In this document: piece after piece, positions 33,905 through 45,181 of the stretch
Numbering within the stretch: position 1 is the first letter of the stretch
How the letters are laid out: each line of letters starts with the position of its first letter
Assembly: GCA_009760855.2 (NCBI GenBank)
Contig: WPIO01000195.1
Coordinates: forward strand, 186,001 to 250,000
Length of the DNA stretch: 64,000 nt
Source: Cristatella mucedo
Taxonomy: Eukaryota > Bryozoa > Phylactolaemata > Cristatellidae
Direction of reading: 5' to 3'
Notes under the pieces: model-generated
The model's input: only the letters and a program-made list of their open reading frames with translations
What the model was told of the DNA's origin: nothing
The model's database searches: none
Position numbers and translations under genes: made by a program

Positions 33905-33993
33905 CAGTAATAATAATAATAATAATGCACTTGATAAAGCACCCTCAGAGAACTCAATCTCTTTCTAGGCACTTTAAATTTACTGCAATGAGC
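33905..33993 (-). mobile_element. LINE-A tail fragment
   Basis: An AAT repeat plus reverse hairpin and about 20 bp of 3' UTR ending at TTTACTGCAATG. Confidence 0.8.
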
Positions 33994-35597
33994 CAAGGTC
34001 GGAGGACCGTGCCCTGACGATCGGTTTCAAGAACCGACCACCACAAGACGTTTCATTGTAGCTCAGCACCTGACAAGTTTTATACATTAGCATGTTTCAC
34101 CAGCACTACTACATGTTAGAGATGACTAGCACTGCTGCTAAGCAATTCTATACTACATAGTAAGTCGGCCACAAATGTAAGCTCGTTTATCGATAATCTC
34201 TCGCCTCTAGATGAACCCTCCTCTCCGACTGGCATGTCGGACGTCTAAGCAGCGTTAGCTAGACATAGTTGTAATACGTGGTCAGGAATGACGTAAATAG
34301 GACGTGAGATTCAGCAAAGCTATCCACTGACTGTAACAGCTGAGGAGCCGATCTAGTTGAGGAAAACCAATAGAATCTTGGGCAATCTTTAGTCATGCAG
34401 CTACCATCGGGAAGTTCTACAGACAATGAGCTTATGGTACACGACTAAGTATAGCTATCCAACAGTTAGTTAAGGTTGCTAAGTCAAGTTGCTATACATC
34501 AGAGCCTAGATGCATGAGCAATCGAGTAAAATTTCTAAGCAGAAATGACGTAATTTAAGGAGCTGACGTTTCTTTAAGCGTTCGTAATATCAAGGTCATC
34601 AGCCATGCCCCCTTCCGGAAGCTCTCTGTGAGATTCTAGTCACCGGTTGCATCTCCAAACACCAACATTACCGCCCGTACAGAAATGGAGACATGTCAGA
34701 TCAGCCAGAGTATGACTGCCAAGACATTTATTATCTGCAGTTCCTGAATTATAACGGCTGGAAATCGGTTGTGTGATAATCTACGGTTAGGCTGTGTAAA
34801 AGCCAAAGTCGTGTAGTAGTCAGTCAGGTGAGCTCTAGGCTTTTAGCAGGCAGCAGTTCGGCTCTAGACCTCAGAACAGGTAGTTAAGATGCTGAGCCAA
34901 ATTACAGCAGTCCACCGAAACCCATTGTAAGCGAAAATCGACTGGAAACATGCCGACAGTGCAAAGCTCAAATTTCTAGTGAATATTGCAGATACGTTCT
35001 TTATAACGTACCCACCAAATTTCATTCCTTTGAGCTTTGGCGTTCGCATGCAACTGTGCTGCAAAGACGACGGCCCCTACACAATGTAACAGATCCACAC
35101 GAATCCCCACAATCCCCGGGAGATCGCCTTTGCAATGGGCTCTAATTTGGATTGCATATTAGACGATTTATTTGTCGTTCAAGTGTACCCACAAATTTTC
35201 ACACACTTGTTCGCGTTCGCGAGAAATCCACTGCAATCAACTGCAGTGCCTCTGGCTCTGGATTTCGGTGGATTGGTCGGGGTCTCTGGCTACGCCCTGT
35301 ACATAACCTGTGTGTATACGTGTGTTTGTGAGCTCGTAAGTGCATGGTGTGCGTCTGTGTGTGTCTGTGTGCCCGCGCGAGTGTGCCTGTGAGTGTGTGT
35401 GTTCGTGTGTCGGTGTGTTTGCACATATGCATGTGATGTGTGCATACATCCAGGCACATATACCTAAAGTGTGTGTGGGTATGTCAGATAGAAATGGGTC
35501 ATAGCAGTGGTTATATATTTGTTTGCCGTTCTGATTAAGATGACAACAGGTTGCAAGTTACAATGAATGTTTGTCAAAAAACTTATGGGTGTTACCT
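33994..35597. other. No gene recognised; degenerate TG-rich patch
   Basis: 35300-35480 is an imperfect (TG)n-rich stretch. The rest is unique-looking. Confidence 0.5.
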
Positions 35598-36440
35598 GAA
35601 TAATAATAATAATAATACACTCGATAAAGCGCCCTCAGAGAACCTAATCTCTTTCTAGGCACTTTACATTTGCTTCAAAGGGAAATGCAACTGAATGGTG
35701 AGTAAAATCATGCTTGAAAAACAAACACAAAGAATAAATAATATGGTTAGGGGTGACATGCACAGGGTCAGCATGCAAATGTGGTTAGTGGCAGCATGCA
35801 CAGTGTCAGCAAGCATAAGCACATCAAGGACGAATCACAGGGACCCACTATATGCTGTCCTAAATAGGTGTGTTTTTAAGTTCCTTTTAAATGTGGTCAG
35901 GTCAGGGGATGTTCTGACGCAGGTCGGGAGGGAGTTCCAGGCTTTGGGAGCATACGAACTAAATGCACGGTCTCCAAAGGATTTCAGGTTTGTACGAGGT
36001 ATTTCTAGACTGTTGGATTCCGAAAAGCGGGTGGTACGATGCTTGGCCTGATGGGGTAGTATATCTGACAGATAGGCTGGAGCCATAGAATGAAGGGACC
36101 TAAAAGTGAGCGACAAAACCTTGAAGTCAATCCGTTGCTTGACTGGTAGCCAGTGCAGGTCGGCGAGAAGTGGAGTAATGTGGCAACTGCGACGCTCACG
36201 ACAGACAAGCCTGGCTGCAGAGTTTTGCACCAGCTGCAATCGCCTGATCGCACATGCTGGTAGGCCAGTAAGTAGTGAGTTGCAGAAGTCAAGACGGGAT
36301 GTCACGAATGCATGGACCAACTTGGACGTGGTATCGTTATCTAAACAAGCCCGATTTTTAGCAATGTTATGGAGCTGAAAATAGGCAGATTTGACTGTGG
36401 AGCTGATATGGTCGTCTGATAGGTTCATTCGTCGAATAAA
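35598..36440 (-). mobile_element. LINE-A 3' half, long open C-terminal frame
   Basis: The minus-strand frame 36428-35835 (197 codons) begins MNLSDDHISSTVKSAYFQLH and runs through the whole C-terminal domain to KTHLFRTAYSGSL with no stop, so this copy is young. The 3' UTR, hairpin and (AAT)n end lie at 35835-35598. Confidence 0.92.
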
Positions 36441-36572
36441 ATTGTTGGACTGTCTGAGGTGTGATTACTGTATGCAAATTTTGCATTGCCATCGTTAATC
36501 TACTAGGATTAAATGACCCATCTCACTTGTGGCCTGATTCTTTCGTCAGGCTTAACGCCAGTCGCCTAGGAG

Positions 36573-36713
36573 CTGTTTTGGTCCAGCGGTTAAGGTGCTC
36601 GCCCCCCCCCCCGACCAAGGTCTGGCTAAGGTCGTGGGCTCGAGCCCGGAGGCATATGTGAAGCGCCTGAATAGAGATTAAGTTCTCTTGGAGCGCTATA
36701 CAAATGAATTATA
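36573..36713 (+). mobile_element. SINE S3, well preserved
   Basis: The A box GGTCCAGCGGTTAAGGTGC and B box GTCGTGGGCTCGAGCCC are followed by GGCATATGTGAAGCGCC, the hairpin, and a T-rich end. A run of ten C lies between the boxes. Confidence 0.85.
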
Positions 36714-36989
36714 TTTTTTTATTTTTTAGGATTTGCCACTTTCAACTATAATGCTCTGGGCAAATCGACTTTGAGGTTGCATGATCACGCATGCATGGAT
36801 TGTCCTGACTCTTTGGTGCCTTCCAGCATTCATTGTTTGTCCTATCAATAGAGTTCTGAATGTAAGCTACATCCACTGGAAGTCTCATCCTCGTCTACCA
36901 GATGTCATTGGACAGATTTGTGCAGATATACAGTGCTGGCACAAAAAATGTGTGCACCCTTTGACACTGATGCTGTCCGTGCGAGAATA

Positions 36990-37174
36990 TAAACAAATAA
37001 ATAAATACATCCTAGCTGATTAAACAGCCTCTTTTTGTATAGCGACAGAAGAGCCTTTATGGCTATCACCACTGCATGCAGTGGCGATAAAGGATCGCCC
37101 ACCGCAGGAATCGAACCCACGACCTCGGGACCGAGGTCGTGAAAGCAACCACCTTACCTAGTGTGCCATCACGA
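36990..37174 (-). mobile_element. SINE S1
   Basis: A reversed copy with an AAAT repeat at the tail side, then ATCCTAGCTGATTAAACAGC, body, B box and palindromic head ending GTGTGCCATCACG. Confidence 0.88.
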
Positions 37175-37219
37175 TCTTCTTCCCTCTGCTGCTTAAGCCT
37201 CTTCCTACCTGTAATCATT

Positions 37220-39372
37220 GGTAGATTGCTACATCACAACACTAGCTGATATGCTCGACGAGTTTGACCTCTGACTAACCTCATTGTACGCTCTCCCGCA
37301 GACGGCCTATGGTTTACCGTAGACATTAAACTAGCTAGGTCTACTGAGCACAAGCTTGAAAAAGGCATGTAGAAGATCATTGACAGGCATACGAGGACTA
37401 CTGTAGATCTTTCCAATCGATCCTAGCAAAGATCAAAAATAAGTTCTAGAAAAAACATTGTTGAATCGCAGATGCACAGTTCAACAATGCTGAAGTCTAC
37501 GATCAACCATCACCTTAACAACTCCCGGGTTAGCTCCTTACATGGTGATCATTGTGATGGTCTTGCTGATCGCTTCTCTAGCTTCTTTGTCAACAAGATA
37601 GACAAGATCGGAGAGTCCAACCCTAGGGTGGCAGCATCCCCTCTGGAATCATGTCCCTCAATTCCGAAAAGCACCTAAATGTCTGCATTCAATGAGGCCA
37701 CATGTGACCTCATCCTGAAGTTCGTATCCCAATCAAAGAAGACAACTAGTCCTCTAGACCCTATTCTCACTGTCCTGCTTCTACGATGCATAGATCTGTT
37801 ACTACCATGCATAACTAACATCATAAATATGTCATTAGCCTTAGGTCATGTCCCAGCCTATTTCAATAGGCTGCAGTCAGGCCTCTATTCAAGAAAGCAA
37901 CACTAGACCAAGAGAACTTGAGCAACTTCAGCCCAGTCTTCCTTCTACGTTCCTATCAAAGACTCTGGAACGATTCGCGGCAGGCCAGATGAACTCATGC
38001 ATTGAAACTTCAAACCTTGCTAATAAGTTCCAGTCTGGTTGAGGAGCTAATCACTCCGCAGAGTCAACATTGCTTCGGGAGTCAAACGGCCAACTTAGGG
38101 AATGTAGACTTAGGTAGAATATCACTGCTTGTTTTGCTCGATCTTTCGGAAGCTCTTGATGCTATCGATCACCACGTCTTTCTTGAGCGCCTCTCATCTC
38201 GCCTGGGCATCACTGGTACTACTGCAGTGGTTCAGGTCCTATCTCAGAGCGAAGCTCCAGAGTATTGATGTGAACGGACAAAGATCACCCGAGAAGCCAC
38301 TATGTGGGGTACCTCAGGGCTCTGTGCTTGATCAGTTTCTTTTAAAGGATCATTCTCTCCCTCTTGAGGATGTGATTGCCATGCACAACCTAGGCTTTAA
38401 CTTCTATACAGATGACACTCAGTTACACCTTTGCTTTGATCCCTCCCAGCCCTCCAGGATGTCGAATTTTATCAACTCCCTTGCTATATGTACAGATGAC
38501 ATCCCCACATGGATGGCAGTAAACTCTCTTAAATTAAATGATGATAAAACCAATTTACTAGTTATGGGCAAACCAAGTGTGATTCAGAAACGGAAAAGGT
38601 TCATGCTCACAATCGGCTCTGCCGGCATATGTCCTGTTAAATCAGCACGAAATCTAGGTGCCCTGTTCCAAAGTGATTTTTCATTAGACGAACACATCAG
38701 CTCCAAAGTCAAGTCTGCCACGTTAAGCTGCATAACATTGCTAAAAATCGGGGTTGCTTCGACAGGGATACAACATCTAAGTTGGTCCATGCATTTGTGA
38801 CATCCCACCTTTATTTCTGTATATCACTGCTTGCTGGTCTACCGGCCTGTGAACTCAGGCACTTACAGCTGGTGCAAAACTCTATGGCTAGGCTTGTCTG
38901 TCGTGAGCGTAGCAGTTGCCACATCACACCACTTCTCGCCGACCTGCACTGGCTCCAAGTCAAGCACCGCATCGACTTCAAGGTTTTGTCGCTCACTTTT
39001 AGGTCCCTTCATTCTTTGGCTCCAGCCTACCTATCAGATCTACTACCCCACCAGGCCAAGCGTTGTACCACTGGATTTTCGGAATCTAACTGTTTATTGC
39101 AAACCTAGTATACACCTCGTACGTACCTCAAATCTTTTGGTGACCATGCCTTTAATTCATATGCTCTGTCATTGTGCATGCTGCCACTAACCATGATTGC
39201 ATACTGATCCTCTGCACGGCACCCCTAACCATTTTATTCTTGTTGTTTATTGAGCATGCTACCATTAACCATCCGATCGTGCTTCCTTTGCACCAAATGT
39301 ACAGTGCCTAGAAAGGGATTGAGTTCCCTGAGGGTCCTACATCAAATGTATTATTTATTATTATTATTATTA
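37220..39372 (+). mobile_element. LINE-A copy, longest in window (CR1/L2-like reverse transcriptase)
   Basis: This is a decayed, 5'-truncated non-LTR retrotransposon. From 5' to 3' it shows the linker between endonuclease and reverse transcriptase (IKLARSTEHKLEK, then DRFSSFFVNKIDKI), an RT region with LDLSEALDAIDH carrying the first catalytic Asp, GVPQGSVL, and the catalytic box as YTDD instead of YADD. A C-terminal domain with [20 protein letters not shown] follows. The frame is shifted and interrupted in several places. It ends in the family hairpin (about 39290-39345) and an ATT repeat. The endonuclease domain is not present. Confidence 0.9.
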
Positions 39373-39962
39373 CGTTAACATCAGCATCGATCAAAGGCAT
39401 GAACATATGCATTGATTAGAGAGTTTCTGCTTATGGTATGAAAAGCGAGTTCAATTTAACAAATGCAATTGGAAAACCAAGAAAGTTTAGACCCGGGAAA
39501 GAGTTCGGATGAATTCTTTAATTCCTTGTTTGTTAAACAAAATGCTATGCTGGTGGCCTTTCTTTGCTACTCTTACATCATCTACTCTTACATGTTGCAT
39601 CCTATCAACCCATGTCAGGCCTATAGTTGTTAATGCTCAGAGCATATCGGTTAATTCATCGGAAAGAGAGAATATAGTGTTCGCTGCATGACGGCTGGCT
39701 GCTGACAAATTCGTCGTAGCTTCGGATACCTGGAAAGGATCCGGTAATTCGATGTTGGACACTCAGGCTTCGGTGACAATCCAAACTGCATTGACGACGG
39801 CCCAATAACATTTGTAATTGCACCCGTTTGAACAGTCTTAATACAGTAGTTGCTTTTTTAAGAGCGAGTGACAACATTCGCATTCGTCATCGTGCTTAAA
39901 TGACCGTCTAAGCTGGAGCAGACAGTGCTGTGTTCAAAGAATGCGTTTCGCTGCCTGTTGTA

Positions 39963-40552
39963 CAGTCGTCCCCCATACAGTTCGCGCTTCCACTTTCACG
40001 GTTTCACACTATCGCGTTTTTTTCAAATATATTCATTAAAATGTTGATCGAGAGAGTGAAAATGATACAGCGCTCGCTCGGTTGTCTAAATCATTTGTAC
40101 ACCCCCGGACTACGATTAAAATTACTATACGTATGGACTGTTTGCCTGCGTATTCTAGCACCCGGACAAATACCCAATGCCAGGTTCAACCACTCCTTGT
40201 GCGTGAGCAAGAACTTTTTCCGAAAAATTGGGTGCGGTAAAAGCCGTTATTTCCTTACAGAGGGCTCCAATAATGTTGATTGCTTGTTTTTCAAGCATGA
40301 TTTTACTTACCATTTAATTGCATTTCCCTTTGCAGCAAATGTAAAGCGCCTAGAAAGAGATTGAGTTCTCTGTGGGCGCTTTATCAAGTACATTATTATT
40401 ATTATTATTATTATTTAGAGGGCCGCGAACAAGTTTTCTCTGCTCTAACCACAAAAGCATTCAATTTATAAATAAAGAATCCTACTTCGCGGAAAATCAC
40501 TTATCGCGGTAGAGTCTGGAACTCATTAACCGCGATAAACGAGGGACAGCTG
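39963..40552 (+). mobile_element. Tigger-like (Tc1/mariner superfamily) MITE
   Basis: Left end CAGTCGTCCCCCATACAGTT and right end, read in reverse, CAGCTGTCCCTCGTTTATCG. TA flanks both sides (39961-39962 and 40553-40554). The right side has CCGCGATAAACGAGGGAC and TTATCGCGG, as in pogo/Tigger ends. A LINE-A tail copy (40292-40414) lies inside. No transposase is seen. Confidence 0.62.
40292..40414 (+). mobile_element. LINE-A tail-only copy nested in a MITE
   Basis: Only the last ~120 bp of LINE-A are present: CAAGCATGATTTTACTTACC, the intact hairpin and (ATT)7. It sits inside the Tigger-like MITE at 39963-40552. Confidence 0.85.
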
Positions 40553-40579
40553 TATACATTTGGGGTACAATGCTGTGAA

Positions 40580-40698
40580 GCAAGCATGATATTACTCACC
40601 ATTCAATCGCGTTTCCCTTTGCAGCAAATGTAAAGCGCCTAAAAAGAGATTGAGTTCTCTGGGGCGCTTTATCGAGTGCATTATTATTATTATTATTA
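40580..40698 (+). mobile_element. LINE-A tail-only copy
   Basis: This copy starts at the same point of the LINE as the copy at 40292 (CAAGCATGAT) and contains the hairpin and an ATT repeat. Confidence 0.85.
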
Positions 40699-40989
40699 AA
40701 CATCTATTATTATTATAACTAGACATCTACTGCACTTTTGTTATGCGTTTGTTTCCAGTCAAGCCCAGAACAGGCAGTCAGCATACACGACTCTCAGGCG
40801 GCTGAGGCGAGTTAGTGGGCGCGTCACTAGCCAACATCCTTAAAACGAGTGCTCAGTCAAGCACGTCCATTTCGCGAAAAATTCTTCGTCCAGTGACAAG
40901 GTTAAGAGTTGGCTGTAATGGGTCTGGCAAACACGCAGATCCAATTAATGAACGATGAAGATGGCCTGCTCGTGGAAATGGTTGACGGA

Positions 40990-41250
40990 CTACCTATACT
41001 CGTGGAAATGGTCGACGAAATGTCGCCCCAACGGACGTTTGCCACAGATCCGGAAGGGATAATATATCCGGTTCCGATAGGCTTTTGCTGGCGAAGTGAA
41101 GTTTAATGATTCCAGAGTGAATAACAAAAAAGATAAAAGACCGCGACCTCGTTCGATTACCTTTGTCACAATCATTCGAGCAGAAAGCCGTTCGCCCGTG
41201 AATATTCTCACAGCGAACGCTAACATATCAAAAATCGTGCCCAACTTCTC
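40990..41250 (+). repeat. Unclassified dispersed repeat, copy 1
   Basis: It is diverged but colinear with 42980-43290. Matching blocks are GTGAAGTTTAATGATTCCAG against GTGAAGTGAAATGACTCCAG, and TTTGTCACAATCATTCGAGC against TTTGTCATAATTATGCGGAC. Confidence 0.5.
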
Positions 41251-41732
41251 GGCGGCAATTACATAAAAAAGTCAGCGCATGTGACAATATATTCAAAAAC
41301 ACCGCTCGTAAGAGCCTAGTTTCAAGGCGGACTGCCAGCAAGGAGCCGTCCAGCCGACGGCTGAAGTGCGCGCGGGCCGGTTGCCATGCCTGACAAAACT
41401 TGTTGACTTTACTCGGAATTGCTTGTTTTTCGCATATAGATTAACCACCATCGTTACCGCGTGCTATTTATTACCTCGACCTAGCGGCTCGGCCGCTGCA
41501 AGCTGGCCCGCCCCTGACGTTGCCCCTGACGTTGCGTAGCCTGCCCTCGATGGGCCGGGCTCGCCCTTGACGTTGCGTAGCCCGGGTTGGAACTGGACGC
41601 AAGGGAGAGCTGCCGTCTTCGCGTCGTCGCTTGGTGTACGATCGCGTAAATTTGAACTACGATTACATCCAGAAGTACATGCGAAAGTTGGGATATGCTC
41701 TTTTCGTGAACTGAAACAAAAGTATCTATACG

Positions 41733-41734
<2 letters not shown>

Positions 41735-41797
<63 letters not shown>

Positions 41798-41816
41798 ACG
41801 CACACGCACACACACA
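41735..41816 (+). repeat. (CA)n microsatellite
   Basis: About 26 CA units followed by CACACG variants. Confidence 0.98.
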
Positions 41817-42367
41817 AATTGAACATCCACACACGAAATTGTGCACACGGGTACACACACAGGCATGCAGACACGTTGAGCTCCCGAACTATTTACAGCG
41901 AGGCAAGCAGCAAAGGGCAACAATGTTGTTCGGGATAGGGGGATACGACCCCCGAACAGCAAGACCACTTTATCACCTGTCTCCTTGGGCAGCCCGGTGA
42001 GATTAGCGCTAAAGTACGACGTTCTGACGTCATTCTACATCAAAGTAGCTGCCCTAGTTAAAAAGATTCTAAGACACCTTGCTGTATCCGGATGTGTGTG
42101 GATTGTGGCTTGGATTGGTGTTGCTAGCATTATTGCTGATTGAAACGAAACACACACAAACATGCAAGCATTCACACAGAAACACTATGTGACTTCCCTC
42201 CGCAAGACCTGTCGTCGGGCTGGGTAGCGCGACCGAGCAGCAAGTCTTCTGGCTCGAACATCAAGCACTTTTTTTCCAGAAAACCACGCCGGCCAAGCCC
42301 AGTCTACACATTCTAGAGTGTTCTGCCTGTGTCGAAGGATGGTCGAGAGCCCTCTCCTTCATCCTCT

Positions 42368-42424
42368 TCCTCCTCCTCTCTCGCACTCCTCCTCCTCTCT
42401 CGCACTCCTCCTCCTCTCTCGCAC
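42368..42424 (+). repeat. 19-bp tandem repeat, 3 copies
   Basis: The unit TCCTCCTCCTCTCTCGCAC occurs three times perfectly. Confidence 0.95.
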
Positions 42425-42979
42425 TCCTCCGGCAGTACTTTCATTTCACGCATGCATTGTTTTTGCACTGTTGAGTCATTGTTCGTTCTGAACTTGCCCG
42501 ACAGCTGGCAGCAGCTTGTGGTAGATGGATGTCCCCGTCACAGATGCTGCCGAGGGATTTCTGCCGGACTGGCGAGTCATCAGCAAGCTATTGTCCGCCG
42601 CCTCTCAACCGCTCGACAGGCGGTCTGAGGGAGTCCGATCCCTCGTAGGGCCTCTGCCAAGTGCTTGCAGTCTCCCCTGAATCGTGTGTTCCCTCACACA
42701 CTAACAGGTACAAACACACATACAACAACACGCACATCAAACAAATATGCATACACGTAGACACACAGACAGCCACACAAGTGCATGCAAATACTCATCC
42801 GACACACAACAGCAGCGCATGCGCAAATGAAACTTTGGGGTGTGTGGACAGGGTGCTGCCACGTTTGCGGTTTCCAGCAGCCGTGCAAGTTTGTGGTCGA
42901 GAAACAAAAGTTAGAATGCACTAAACGTTCCTTAGAAAACTCTTCCATTCACTTTGCAATCATTAAACTTCACTGTGCA

Positions 42980-43290
42980 GAGGAAAGCCTATCGAAATGG
43001 AGATATCATCACTTCCTGATCTGTGGCAAATGTCCTCTGTAGCAAATATCCGAACAGTAGGAGCTGCAACGCACAGTTGCCCAAAAGGCGGAGTGACAAA
43101 ATCATACCGGTTCTAATACGCTTTCGTCAGTGCAGTGAAGTGAAATGACTCCAGAGTGTATTACAAGGAGTGTTTTAAGGCTCGTATTTTTATATTTGTC
43201 ATAATTATGCGGACAGGAATGCACAGGCCATCTGATAGCACTAAAGTGAATGCTAATACTACAAAAACCACGTAAGGCATCTTCACTGAA
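42980..43290 (+). repeat. Unclassified dispersed repeat, copy 2
   Basis: See copy 1. Both are in the same orientation, about 2 kb apart. Neither has clear ends, inverted repeats or coding potential. Confidence 0.5.
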
Positions 43291-43526
43291 ACAGTATAGT
43301 AAACTAGCACATGTGACCATGTATTTGGAGAAGCTTTGTGCAAGACATAAAGATGCCATACTGCCTATTAAGTCACTGCATAACTTTGATCACTGCATAA
43401 TGCTTCGGTGAATAGTAAGCAAGCTTAAATAAACATAATTTTTCATAAGAGACTGCCCACATTAACGAGTCAATGCACATGGTGTAGAATGATTTTTCAT
43501 GGCCCGAGACAAGAGAAATGCCATTG

Positions 43527-43680
43527 GCTTAATTCAACAACTCATTTGTGTAGCAGAAGCAGAAGAGTCTTAACGGCATTCGCTACTGCTTGCAGTGGGA
43601 AATAATGGATTGAAGCATGACTTGAAATACGATCTGAGCCGTGAAGAACAAGCACCTTACCCTGGGCTAAGACCCAGGTC
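43527..43680 (-). mobile_element. SINE S2, diverged
   Basis: Reversed tail TTCAACAACTCATTTGTGTAG, body CTACTGCTTGCAGTGGG and head CACCTTACCCTGGGCTAAGA. Confidence 0.72.
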
Positions 43681-43877
43681 TGAAGTCTAGCAAGCTGACA
43701 GATCATTTATCTGAGGCATTGATGCTTTCCGGCATAGCAGCAAATTACAGCTTGACACAAGAGCAAGATTAGACGCATGTACAAACGTCTCGAAAGTAGC
43801 TAAATATCAAGACAACGTCATCGGTTCCAGTGTGCTACCATATTACCTACTGGGTAGACAAGGTTAAACCTAAGAAT

Positions 43878-43931
<54 letters not shown>

Positions 43932-43935
43932 GCGC
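43878..43935 (+). repeat. (CA)n-(CG)n microsatellite
   Basis: About 26 CA units ending in CGCGCGCG. It abuts the 5' end of a LINE-B copy. Confidence 0.98.
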
Positions 43936-43954
43936 GAGCAAATGTACAGAGCAA

Positions 43955-44818
43955 AGTTCTTATGCTGACCCACAAGGCCCGCCACGGCTTAATAATAATA
44001 ATAATAATAATAATTCACTTGATAAAGCGCCCTCAGAGAACTTAATCTCTCTCTAGGCGCTTTACATTTGCTGTAAAGTAAAATGCAATTGAATGGTAAG
44101 TAAAATCATGCTTGAAAAACAAACGAAATGAATAATATGGTTAGGAGTGACATGCACAGGGTCAGCATGCAAATGTGGTTAGTGGCAGCATGCACAGTGT
44201 CAGCAGCATAAGCACATCAAGGAAAAATCACAGGGACCCACTATATGCTGTCCTAAATAGGTGTGTTCTTAGGTTCCTTTTAAATGTGGTCAAGTCAGGG
44301 GATGTTCTGACGCAGGTCGGGAGGGAGTTCCAGGCTTTGGGAGCATATGAACTAAATGCACGGCTAAATGGCTTGGCTCCTTCGTGCCTAGCTGAACTGC
44401 TGCACCAGTTTCAGCCTCTTTGCGCCCTCAGGTCCTCTGTGGACAATAAATTAGCTGTTCCATTCCTCCGCTTAGAGACAGTTGGCGACAGAAGCTTTAG
44501 CTCTGCAGGTCCTAGACTGTGGAACTCGCTTCCACAATTCTCACACGACAACTACTCTCCTGCTGCCGACTATGGCTCATCCTTTTCGGCGATCCTGAGC
44601 TGCTACTTCCATGCTACTCACTACCTCAACTGCTCTCCTGACTCTGCTAGGCTTCCCACTTTCTCTTTGTTTCGTGAGACGAACTCTGGTGGCTACCGAA
44701 TGCGCACCGAAAGCCGCTTAGGCTGTGAGTGCACTATGCAAAACTCTCCAGCGTAACACCGACGTAGTCTTTATGACTTTGTGGAGTTACAGAAGGAGAT
44801 ACATTACCTTACATTACG
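43955..44818 (+). mobile_element. LINE-B copy carrying a nested LINE-A
   Basis: The 5' part (43955-43989, LMLTHKARHGL) and the 3' part (44364-44818, LAPSCLAELLHQFQPLCALR onward) join perfectly once the LINE-A insertion at 43990-44363 is set aside. The end is ATTACCTTACATTA. Confidence 0.85.
43990..44363 (-). mobile_element. LINE-A 3' fragment inserted into LINE-B
   Basis: An AAT repeat, reverse hairpin, 3' UTR and coding end stop abruptly after GCACGG. LINE-B sequence lies on both sides, and GGCTT is repeated at both junctions, as expected of a short target-site duplication. Confidence 0.85.
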
Positions 44819-45144
44819 AACACACTCGTGTAAGACAGTCGGCACAGCAACATCCTTCAACCAGCAAGCAACAAGGTCACATATTGAATACAACTAAGGG
44901 CTTTATTAAAAGTTTAAATATGGTAGCACAAAATGTTTGTCGAGATTATATATCAGGCAGTCGTTAAAACCAGCCATCATTTGATCTGTACGTGATGAGT
45001 GAGTCAAATCACCTTGCCATTGCCGAACAATGAATTGCACGTCTTGGCTCACAAGCCCACATGCAACATCCTCCCAAGCAGTGAGACATCCAGCATCCTC
45101 ACAACAAAATCGAGGGATGGTATAACAGTCTGGGGATGGAGAGT

Positions 45145-45181
45145 GTGTCTCACTTTGTTGCCTGACAACAAAGTGAGACAC
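45145..45181. repeat. Perfect inverted repeat, 16-bp arms, 5-nt loop
   Basis: GTGTCTCACTTTGTTG, CCTGA, CAACAAAGTGAGACAC. Confidence 0.96.

Larger units (their letters stand above)
32110..33905 (-). pseudogene. Decayed copy of an unnamed dispersed invertebrate protein family
   Basis: Reading down the minus strand, 33905-33541 encodes IDKEYNIPSIVCLPIFLTPP, then SNQKDLSKLITDLGLTKTIA, ELLTSRFKECNLLENVKVTD. Further on, 32663-32121 encodes KKEVPKWTERYN, VLMPPLHIKLGLIEQYVIGL and KAKAAWNSFVAVVHGFL. These blocks, in this order, recall a highly repeated family of unknown function in spiders, ticks, hydra and other invertebrates (DL..LI.DL.L.K..AELL..R, then PPLHIKLGL). The middle is missing or replaced by LINE-A and LINE-B insertions. 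It is interrupted and not translatable as one frame. What mobilises this family is not known to me. Confidence 0.55.
41251..42979. other. No gene recognised; tandem and simple repeats
   Basis: It holds a partly duplicated GC-rich block around CCTGACGTTGCGTAGCC (41510-41585), the CA repeat, and the 19-bp repeat. No exon seen. Confidence 0.5.

Noticed and set aside
35695-36378. Plus-strand frames opposite the LINE-A copy
   Set aside because: They are antisense shadows of the LINE-A C-terminal domain.
36932-36980. Possible Tc1-type terminal repeat (CAGTGCTGGCACAAAAAATG)
   Set aside because: Only one end is visible and no partner end or transposase was found nearby, so it was not annotated.
41464-41968. 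Cys/Val-rich and Thr/His-rich frames
   Set aside because: They translate the CA repeat.
44175-44756. 193-codon open frame on the plus strand
   Set aside because: It joins the antisense 3' end of LINE-A to the sense coding end of LINE-B across a nested insertion. It is not a gene.
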